NCBI RefSeq assembly: GCF_041260155.1
Contig: NC_091943.1
Span: 21,390,283-21,454,282, forward strand
Source: Ptychodera flava
Lineage: Eukaryota; Hemichordata; Enteropneusta; Ptychoderidae
Length of the DNA: 64,000 nt
Direction of reading: 5' to 3'
This document shows, in pieces, positions 51,301 through 57,900 of the stretch. The stretch's first letter is position 1. Each line of letters starts with the position of its first letter. Both the position numbers and the translations under genes were made by a program. The notes under the pieces were generated by a model that worked only from the letters and a program-made list of their open reading frames with translations, did no database searches and was not told the origin of the DNA.

Positions 51301-51444
51301 GCCGGCCATAACAGGAGCGGCGATAGTGTGCTGCTGTGCTGTCGTTGATTTGGAGGTTAATGTTGAATTTGTCGCCCCCAAAGTATGTGTACACTGAGAA
51401 ACAATAGTCCTACTTCGCATTGTACGCGCCAATACTTTCAGCAT
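26797..51444 (-). CDS. FPGS: Folylpolyglutamate synthase, 11 coding exons, apparent 1-nt frameshift in last exon
   Basis: ATP-dependent enzyme that adds glutamates to folates and so retains them in cytosol and mitochondria. Eleven exons join in consistent phase to about 669 codons (human about 587); most of the excess is in the last exon. Landmarks in order: basic leader (residues 1-48 have no Asp or Glu); [11 protein letters not shown]-loop [50 protein letters not shown] with [11 protein letters not shown] (Mur-ligase lysine region); [32 protein letters not shown]; and C-terminal [12 protein letters not shown]. Nearly every catalytic block of the family is present. Met46 matches the cytosolic start of human FPGS. 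Near 27,190 the frame must gain one base to reach the C-terminal block. The promoter region is shared with MAP2K7. Identity is certain; intactness is not. Confidence 0.95.
27554..27831. mobile_element. Family A foldback, copy 4 (FPGS intron 10)
   Basis: AAAGGCTAAGTAGCTGGAAC at the left; shares GTTGAGATACACAGTATTCA and CAGCTTGTCAACTCAGCCTG with copies 3 and 5. The right end is worn. Confidence 0.75.
28166..28311 (-). CDS. FPGS: FPGS exon 10
   Basis: 146 nt, phase 2 to phase 1. Contains [20 protein letters not shown] and [12 protein letters not shown], matching human VRVLLFNATGDR and YAVFCPNL. Confidence 0.95.
28577..28727 (-). CDS. FPGS: FPGS exon 9 (LDGAHT motif)
   Basis: 151 nt, phase 1 to phase 2. 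Contains WAGRTQ and [16 protein letters not shown], the conserved DGAHT of the C-terminal domain. The donor is GTAAGG. Confidence 0.96.
28933..29052 (-). CDS. FPGS: FPGS exon 8
   Basis: 120 nt, phase 1 at both ends. Encodes an acidic linker ([11 protein letters not shown]) between the central and C-terminal domains. Its tail, FIYG, leads into [11 protein letters not shown] in the next exon. Confidence 0.88.
30008..30140 (-). CDS. FPGS: FPGS exon 7 (GEHQxxNA motif)
   Basis: 133 nt, phase 0 to phase 1. Contains [19 protein letters not shown], the GxHQxxNA signature that opens the ATP-contacting part of the central domain. The donor is GTGAGT. Confidence 0.95.
30770..30847 (-). CDS. FPGS: FPGS exon 6
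   Basis: 26 codons, phase 0: [12 protein letters not shown] through RARELQ, equivalent to human GVPAFTVLQPEGPLAVL. Flanked by TAACAG and GTAAGT. Confidence 0.92.
31765..32044 (+). mobile_element. Family B MITE, copy 3 (FPGS intron 5, degraded)
   Basis: Begins TTAAGATAGAGTGTGCCTCA; retains GGCGGCCATTTTAGAT and GTTTCTCTTGTACCAAA. The right end is lost. Confidence 0.65.
32154..32318 (-). CDS. FPGS: FPGS exon 5 (VEVGIGG core)
   Basis: 55 codons, phase 0 at both ends. Carries [18 protein letters not shown], with the Mg/ATP-site glutamate, and [11 protein letters not shown] followed by WHKAGICK. The Cys in GICK replaces the Phe of human GIFK. Confidence 0.97.
32608..32775. mobile_element. 168-bp TIR element with 6-bp target duplication (FPGS intron 4)
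   Basis: CAGTGTTTTTGCTAAGG at the left and CCTTAACAAAAACACTG at the right (one mismatch). CCTAGT is duplicated at 32,602-32,607 and 32,776-32,781. Inside are two GGGGAACC-type patches. Non-autonomous. Confidence 0.85.
33130..33322 (-). CDS. FPGS: FPGS exon 4
   Basis: 193 nt, phase 2 to phase 0. Contains [15 protein letters not shown] (folate-binding region), KYFFRVF, then [17 protein letters not shown]. The acceptor is TTTTTTCCAG and the donor GTACGT. Confidence 0.96.
33401..33708. mobile_element. Family A foldback, copy 5 (FPGS intron 3)
   Basis: ACAGGCCAGTACTGGATGTAAC at the left is followed by CATGTTGAGATACAAAGTGT and TTGTCAACTCAGCCTGTAC, as in other copies. Confidence 0.75.
33709..37114. 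other. FPGS intron 3, right part
   Basis: No gene. Holds a patch with three TTAGCCACAC motifs (about 35,480-35,550), an AAC-rich simple repeat near 36,490, and the first of two related segments that flank the 37,115 element. Confidence 0.5.
36880..37110 (+). repeat. Direct repeat segment a, beside TIR element
   Basis: Shares GGAGGCCATCATTCTTCAGT, the GCGTTTCGTGCCAAAAAATAC region and a GTGCGCATGCGCA palindrome with 38,080-38,310. Diverged copies of one segment. Confidence 0.65.
37115..38051. mobile_element. 937-bp TIR element, TTAA-type (FPGS intron 3)
   Basis: Left TIR GGGGAGACCCATTTGATTTC followed by a G run; right TIR is C-rich, then GAAATCAAGTGGTTCTCCCC. TTAA lies on the left and TAAG on the right. 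No transposase ORF. Confidence 0.75.
37135..37147. repeat. Poly-G run (13)
   Basis: Uninterrupted G run inside the left TIR of the 37,115 element. Confidence 0.97.
38080..38310 (+). repeat. Direct repeat segment b, beside TIR element
   Basis: Second copy of the segment at 36,880, with GGAGGCCATCATCTTCAGT, TTTCGTACCAAAAAATACA and GTGCGCATGCGCA. Confidence 0.65.
38694..38726. repeat. Hairpin TTTGGGCC/GGCCCAAA
   Basis: Arms CTTTGGGCC and GGCCCAAAG around TTT, inside TTAG and CTAA. Possibly a MITE end. Confidence 0.7.
39184..39799. mobile_element. 616-bp TIR element with 5-bp target duplication (FPGS intron 3)
   Basis: Left TIR CACAGTAAGTGAGGCTACCC continuing ACAATTC; the right end is its inverse ending TTACTGTG. 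AACTA is duplicated at 39,179-39,183 and 39,800-39,804. No transposase recognised. Confidence 0.85.
39940..40058 (-). CDS. FPGS: FPGS exon 3 (ATP-binding P-loop)
   Basis: 119 nt, phase 0 to phase 2. Contains [19 protein letters not shown], the Walker-type P-loop GTKGKGS of Mur-ligase-like enzymes, and ends KTGFY. The acceptor is TTCGCAG and the donor GTATGA. Confidence 0.97.
40776..41090. mobile_element. Family G two-hairpin element, copy 2 (FPGS intron 2)
   Basis: Shares TATTGATGGCGCAAATGCAG, AAAATCCTTTTTTGAC and the large inverted repeat (AGCAATAAATCACACCCAGC with GGGTGTGCTTTATTG) with copy 1 at 12,886. The first hairpin has decayed. Confidence 0.87.
41091..43978. other. FPGS intron 2, middle
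   Basis: AT-rich; a possible worn family B copy (GCTGCCATTTTGAATTTCC, about 42,003-42,022). No gene supported. Confidence 0.45.
43979..44058 (+). repeat. Perfect tandem duplication, 2 x 40 bp
   Basis: Unit begins GTATTTCAAACAGAAATG and ends TTTCGTTCAG. The two copies are identical, so the duplication is very recent or an assembly effect. Confidence 0.97.
44929..45141. mobile_element. Short TIR element, CCCTTTGAGCAC type (FPGS intron 2)
   Basis: AACCCTTTGAGCACC at the left, GCACTCAGAGGGTTAA at the right; about 210 bp, AT-rich interior. Confidence 0.7.
45438..45569 (-). CDS. FPGS: FPGS exon 2
   Basis: 44 codons, phase 0 at both ends: [16 protein letters not shown] through FLERVGIT. It matches the first helices of the FPGS Mur-ligase domain. 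Confidence 0.95.
48643..48708 (-). CDS. Candidate cassette exon in FPGS intron 1 (unconfirmed)
   Basis: A 66-nt open stretch richer in G+C than its surroundings, bounded by an acceptor (TCTTTGTAG) and a donor (GTTAGT) on the FPGS strand. It begins and ends in phase 0, exactly compatible with exons 1 and 2, and would insert 22 residues beginning KEGTLKRSK and ending GTDLNIR. There is no known counterpart in FPGS. Confidence 0.3.
50373..50454. repeat. Inverted repeat with about 30-nt arms
   Basis: CAAATTACCTCAAGTACAAA with its near-inverse TTTGTACACGGAAGTAATTTG, flanked by TATA/TACA dinucleotide tracts. Probably a small MITE. Confidence 0.7.
51274..51444 (-). CDS. FPGS: FPGS exon 1 (leader, two candidate starts)
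   Basis: 57 codons ending in phase 0 at KTNYE, donor GTAAGT. It starts [15 protein letters not shown], a basic, Ser/Thr-rich, acid-free stretch typical of a mitochondrial presequence. An in-frame ATG also exists at 51,531, but that extension looks less like a presequence, so 51,444 is preferred. Confidence 0.85.
51307..51309 (-). promoter_or_regulatory. FPGS: Candidate internal start codon for cytosolic FPGS (Met46)
   Basis: The ATG has G at -3 and G at +4, a strong context. It lies 14 residues before [10 protein letters not shown], much as human Met43 lies before DAVRMLNTLQ. The first ATG has G at -3 but C at +4, which could allow leaky scanning. The dual use is inferred from the human gene. 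Confidence 0.55.
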
Positions 51445-51842
51445 TACAATGGATTTTGGACTGGACCACACTACATAAAGCAAAGAACAAATCAGCTGAT
51501 CACGCCAGGCAACATCGATCTCCAAGCACATCCATATCGCTCGATCTCGATCATGTGCTCCACTTACCCGCTAAATGTGCGCAACAGGAAGTTAATTTCA
51601 CATTTCTCTGCGCATTTTATATTCCAGTGCGATAAATTGACGGTTGAAGGGCAGCAAGAAGGTTCATGAATTGTTCGTATCTGTAGGTCTACAAATGTTT
51701 ATAAAATATTGAATAAGCTTCGTAGTTGCTTTAATTAAAGTAATCACGTTTTTTTTCGACTATAATATATCGTTTGAAATACGGCTTATTTGAACGAGGG
51801 CAGAGGTCGTTCTTCTGACAACGCATGCGTTAGATTGAGAAA
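51445..51842. promoter_or_regulatory. Bidirectional promoter region between FPGS and MAP2K7
   Basis: 398 bp separate the two divergent start codons, so 5' UTRs and core promoters must lie here. Seen: an ETS-like AACAGGAAGT at 51,583-51,592 and an NRF1-like palindrome at 51,821-51,830. No consensus TATA box is suitably placed, though AT-rich stretches exist near 51,700-51,775. Confidence 0.7.
51821..51830. promoter_or_regulatory. NRF1-like palindrome ACGCATGCGT
   Basis: Perfect 10-bp palindrome, close to the NRF1 consensus GCGCATGCGC, 13 bp before the MAP2K7 ATG and facing both genes. Function inferred from the motif only. Confidence 0.4.
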
Positions 51843-51850
51843 ATGGCGAC
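51839..51850 (+). promoter_or_regulatory. MAP2K7: TISU/YY1-like start context at MAP2K7 ATG
   Basis: GAAAATGGCGAC resembles the TISU element (SAASATGGCGGC), which directs initiation on very short leaders and overlaps a YY1 site. Two positions differ. This supports a short 5' UTR and transcription starting near the NRF1-like palindrome. Confidence 0.4.
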
Positions 51851-51975
51851 TTCCCTTGAGAGAAAGTTGAACAATCTAGAAGCTCGATTAAAAGCTGAAA
51901 ATGAAGCCAAAAGACGTGATCGTCCAACAATAGATTTTACACTAGAGAGTCCCAGGGAACGTAAACCAAAACCAG
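51843..51975 (+). CDS. MAP2K7: MAP2K7 exon 1 (start, D1 site)
   Basis: 44 codons plus 1 nt from ATG. Encodes the coiled N-terminal helix, docking site D1 (KRRDRPTIDF) and the basic half of D2 (RERKPKP). Donor GTAATT. Confidence 0.93.
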
Positions 51976-54900
51976 GTAATTTTTCACATCTCTATGGTGC
52001 ATATCGTTTAAATAATCTGGCATAGTTGTGCGCGATGTCTATTGTGTTTTCGTCCGCGAAGTCAATAATATAATTTATTACGATATATTACTTGATTTTT
52101 AGTCGTACCGACTTTTCGATCTCTCTCGCCACTTTCATATCGCACGTTGATACTTCAGATCTTATCGTTATCAAGGTGGCAGCTGCTGATGTTGTACCCA
52201 CGCTTCCTGGAGCGATCTTTCACCATCACTTTGATTGTTTTGGTCTTTTGTGTCGAACAATTACTCAGATATCGGTTACTATAAATAGACCGGGCTTCCC
52301 CTCGACATTCCAGTTTTTAAAAAGCAATCATGGCGCAGCGTCGACTCTCCATCCCAGAACTACTACAACCGGTGTCGTTCAGTTTGCCAAGAATTAACGG
52401 AAAGTACTGTTATGTTTGGGATTTATCCTCCGGGAGGATTCAATCATGGGATATCATATTAGTTTGCCCCACCATGTAGTTTTCTGCTCCATCGTTCCGT
52501 CTTGTGACTGGAACTGAGTCGTGGCACAAGGAACGTCAAAGGAAAAATCAGGTTGCTCCTACGAACGTTCTGTTCTGTCGTCAGTAATGTTCCGTACACC
52601 ACGTTAACGTGTATAATTTAAAATATTCATATCAGAATTGATATTACATTGTTAGTTGTGCTTGTTGTAGTACAGTGAATGACAAAAGTTGTAGGAACAT
52701 ATTGAACAAGCATCTGTGGTCTACTGCGTATCTTGCACATCTATTTATGTTAGCTTATGGTGTTTAGTATACCAGCATGTATCATTTGCTTTGGTTACCC
52801 TATGTGTAAACATAAACCCTAATTTTAGAGTGTATGGTGTAAACACACAACTTTTTATTCCAGTTCCTATTTATCTTGACAACAGTTATGACATAATTTT
52901 GTGATAACGTTGATCATACAACAGTACTCATGTGGACGTGGCAATCTCAAACCAGATTAGGAATTGCACCATGAGCATCTAATCCCAAACTACTGGGAGG
53001 ACAGGTGCAGGGATAAATTTAACATGTGTATGTAATATTATGCTGCATTTTAAAGTGCAGATTCTGTCTGTAATTGCCTTTCATTTATGAATTGTCTGCA
53101 GTAACAACTTGTGATTTATTATGAAAGTGAATGTGAAAGTAAATACAGTGATCACATGGCTTACATGTACATGTACATGTGCATACATTTTCCATATATG
53201 CTAGTTGGAAAAAAGGTCGATGTGATTATTGAAAATACCAAAAACAGTAATGGAAGAACTTAAACTGTAAACTTCAGAAAAAGATTGACAGTAAGAATGT
53301 CCATAAGTGGAGAGATTCTGACAGACAATGAAAATTTGAGAATTGACAGTTTTTGTGATGTCAAAACTGTTCTCAGTCATTCTTTCATTATCATTTTTAA
53401 ATCTGCAATGCCGTTCAACTTTTCTCAAAGCTCGCTTTGCTATAACTTCTCATGCATTATCAATCATGTTTGTTTCTTTGTGTGCAATTGCCAGTATATA
53501 CTTTTTCCTCTCCTAATTTCATATTGACTGCCTATCGTTCAATTAGAGCGAACAGCCTGTACATATCTTACGTTGCATGTGTACAGCTCCATTGTTTCTG
53601 GACCAGAATTCATTTGTCTTAACTATCTCTGCATATTGTAATTGTACGCCATGGATTGCATTGACTGGGTGGAAACATTTATACTTACATGTAACATACA
53701 TTGTACACACTGTTAGCAAAGGAGGGAGCGTGCCCTTGTTTCTCAAAACAAAAATGGTAAAAATACTATTTTCCAAAAGTTTCAAGAAACTGACATTGGA
53801 TATGTTGTGTGTTGAGTAAAAACATGGCCTAGTTATCATTACATGTTTATATCCCCTTTCAAAACAATCATAAATAAGAGCTATTCCCTTTAGAGTTTTG
53901 GTTTCATGTGCATCATGCAATAAACACTATCATATCAAAGAGACAGTAGTATGAAAATCTGATCAATGATTATATCTAATGTCTTTGTTGGTTTCGGTGT
54001 AGAGGAGATTATTAGAAACTCTAAACTCCTGACACTATACACATATGAAACACACAAATGTGTACGTGTTTAGGTCCACCTTTATTTTGATAAATAGTCA
54101 TTTTAGTGAACAGGAAGCAAAGACCTATGTTTTATTACTTAGAAATGTACACACAGAAGGTGAAGATCATACAGTGTACTAATATCATTGGGCTGAATAC
54201 CTTTGATTGGACTATTTCCAGTACATGTAAATACTCAATACTTGCACAAATTCCCCGATGCTTCTTCAAAGTGTTTTACGGCCCAGATGAATTTATCAAG
54301 TTCAATGTGTTTGTGTATACAGGTCTAGATTTATCAAGCCATGGTTCAGCACAAGCACCGGGCAGACGAAGAAGAAGAGAATTTATATTTCCAGGGCCTT
54401 CCCCTTCACCACATCAACATAGGACAACACTTGACAGGTACTTGAAGGTTGCAGAAATTTGGCCATTCAATAGGCTTTCAGTGAGAATGAGGATTGTCCC
54501 ATAAACCACAGAAGGAAAAAATAGTACATGTAAAAATGGGAAATAAAAAAGTATAGAGAAAATATCAAGTGATAAATGTAAAGATTTGCGTGATATTTAA
54601 GGTTCCAAGACAAGAAATTTGACCTTTTTAATCTAACAATTCTCTAACGGTTAATAAGCTCAGAACCCCTGTAAAGTATACATTTTCTGAAAGCCTAGAT
54701 ATACGGGAACATTTTGGTAACCACAGTGTCTCCATTGTTTACATAACTATCACGTTACACGGTAATTTGCATAACCTTTCAAAAAACGGTTTTCCCTATG
54801 TTTTGTCTCAATACTTCAAAATATCTGACTCAAACTTGCTGGAATGCAAGCTGTCACAACGCTCTTCCAAAGTGTGTCTCAGATTTTTTATATCTTGCTT

Positions 54901-57900
54901 AGTTTTTTTGGAGCACAATTTTAAAGAAATCAACTATGCTTAAATTCACTGCTCTGGAAGTTTTTCTGGCATAAAAACTGTTGTAGAAGGTTTAAAGAAA
55001 TTCTGAGACATACTTTTGAAGACCCTTCAGAAAGCTTGCACTCACACAAATTTCAGCCACATATCTCAAAGCATTGAAACAAAACATAGGGAAAACCGAT
55101 TTTTGAAAGGTTATGCAAATTACCTGTCACGTGATAGTTATGTAAACAATGGTGACACTATGGTAACCAAACTGTTCCCCTATATCTAGGCTTTCAGAAA
55201 ATATACAATTTACGGGGGTTCTGAGCTAATTAAACACTAGAGAATTGTTGGTTTAAAATGGTCAATTTCTTGTCTTGGAACCTTAACAAAGAGCTAGGAG
55301 TGTGATTTTCAGGTAGTTTGCGCCTTGAAAATGAAAGACTTTATTTTGCCCAGACTTTCCTAGAGCACATTTCAACTGTTCTCGTTCAAAATGAAGAATA
55401 AAAATTAGGGCTCACCATCCAAATTTTGGTACTAGAGAAAAAATTACCCAATATTTACCAGTTTCTGAAATTCTAAATGCTGCTATTCATGTGTTAACTC
55501 TATGGGGAAAAATAAAATTCTAGATTTTCTCAAATCTGAGTTGGTGAAAACTATTTTCTCTATAAGCTGCAAAATGAGCCTCCCTCACATGGGGCCAACA
55601 GAATTTAGAGTCTGAATATCTGTCTGAATATCTGTCCCCAAGGCATACTGTACCTTAATTGCAACATGTTGTTCAAACAACATCCAAAGTAACTCTCCAT
55701 CATTTAACTGAAACATTGTATAGGTTGTAATATTGTATTCGTATGTGTAACAAATGAAACATGTCACCGATTTTGGAAGGATAATGAATGTGAAGGAAAA
55801 CAGTTCAAAAACTAGGAATTTCAAGATACTATGGTAATACCTTTGATATTAAAGATTGTGTTTATTTACTTCTGTAATACTTTTATTTTCAGTGCTGAAA
55901 TAGATCAAAAACTACAAGAGATTATGAAACAGACAGGAATACTTACATTTGATAGCAAGGTATGTTTGCACTTTGTCTCTAGTGTGACCCTTGAACTCTG
56001 TTTTGTAGGTCAATAAACCAGTTCAGTATAGAATACTAAGGAAACCCCACTCAGTATGCAGGTCACCTACTCTGTGGTGGTGACTCATCACTGCCCTTGT
56101 CTGCAGGTGCGGGAGGTTTTCCTTGAGATATTGGAGATTTGCCAGACTGATGAAGTATAGCTACTGTGCACATGGCTGGTTAGCCTGATCTACTGGCCTG
56201 TATGTTTGGCCATTGCGTGCAGAACTTACTCTATGCAACATGTGCTCAAGAGCAGATGCAAAACATTGACACAAAATAAATACAAGCATTTGTGGCATCC
56301 AAACTACAGAGATACATACGGTGACACCATAGATGGGCTCTGTGTTTTCTCGTGTATGGCAACAAATTTTAAAGTTAGGTGTATATATCTCTCCAGTATA
56401 CATGTGTGAACCTTTAAAGATGGATTGTGCAACCTCAACCAAAAAATTAGCCGAAAGGGTTAAAGTTTTTTCTCATCCCGTTTTTTTTGTAGAAATATTC
56501 AGTTAGTCCCAGTGATCTTGAAGAGTTAGGAGAAATTGGCAGCGGTACTTGTGGACATGTAATTAAAATGGTGCACAAAACATCTGGCAATGTCATCGCT
56601 GTGAAGGTAAGTTCAAGGGTGAGGGCTTGATCATAGACTACCCATGATGCAATATACTATACAGTATATTTATCACAGCTGATTTACGGTACCCTTGATG
56701 TGTACTCTCTCCCTGTGCAAGCCTCTCTGACATACAATCCTAGAAAGCAATTGTACGTGTATTGCTTCTTAGCAGGCAAGATCGGGTAAACAACAATGTT
56801 ATGGTGCTTTACAAATTGAGTGACTTGTGTCCAAAATAAATAATTGAAAATGTATTTTCTGCAACCCACTTTCTTTACCCAATCGGCAAACGTGAACATC
56901 CTGCTTATTATCCAAATCGCCAACTTTAGTTAAACAATACGTGATTCATTGAATAAATTTCATAGATGACAACACAACACCAATTTAAACAAACTACTCC
57001 TGGCAAGTGTGTTCAATTTAGGTTTTTCGTTTCTTTCGTTTCAGCAAATGAGAAGATCTGGCAACAAAGAAGAGAACAAGCGAATTCTAATGGACTTAGA
57101 TGTAGTGTTGAAAAGTCACGACTCCCCTTATATAGTGCAATGTAAAGGAGCCATCATAACGCCGGCAAGTCAACTCCTGATGTGATAAGGCACTAATGCA
57201 GAATGCATCTCTGGAAATTATTTTAAAAGTTGACCTTTCTGTAATCTTTCCATCTTCTTCTTTTTGTGGTGTTTCAAAATTACAAACATTGAAACTGAAA
57301 TCAAAAATGTAAAATCACGTAGTAGAATTTCACAATGCTCTTGCTTGTGAAAGAACTAAGAACTAAAGCTATGCCAAGAGTTTAGTTTAAAAAAATTCAG
57401 ATAATCTGATGTAAAGATTAAAGAGAATTGTCCAGGTTAACATCAGCAAATTGTTAGCAAAAGAAGAGATAATAATTTCCAAGATGCATACTATATTAAT
57501 CTAGTTCTATGTGTGCCGGCTATGCTGACTGTTTTTACCCTGGTACATTGAAGTAAGTTCTTGAACTCAAATTTATCTTTTGTGGTAAGCAAATCCAATG
57601 ACAGATTGCAAAAAAAAAATAATAATAAAAATAAATTAAGCCATGGACACAGTGTTTTCTCATGCTCCTTACAGAGCATGTCCACAGTGCTTGTCAATGT
57701 GCGTACTTGCATTGACGTTATCACTTGCCTTTTGGATTATTGTTATTAGAGTTCAAAACAAAAATGTAGCCCAATCTATCAACAGAATTGTGGCATAAAC
57801 CACACAATCCATGCTATCTCAGCGATGTGTTGTCATCCAGGGATATTTGATCCTTTACAAGAATACACATGCTTTTCAATATGTTTTAACATGTAAATTG

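Noticed and set aside
52330..52479. Small ORF in MAP2K7 intron 1 as a firm alternative first exon
   Set aside because: Weak donor and no conserved sequence; listed only as a low-confidence feature.
54106..54504. 132-codon ORF taken as a whole gene
   Set aside because: Only 54,323-54,437 is the MAP2K7 exon; the flanking codons are intron read-through.
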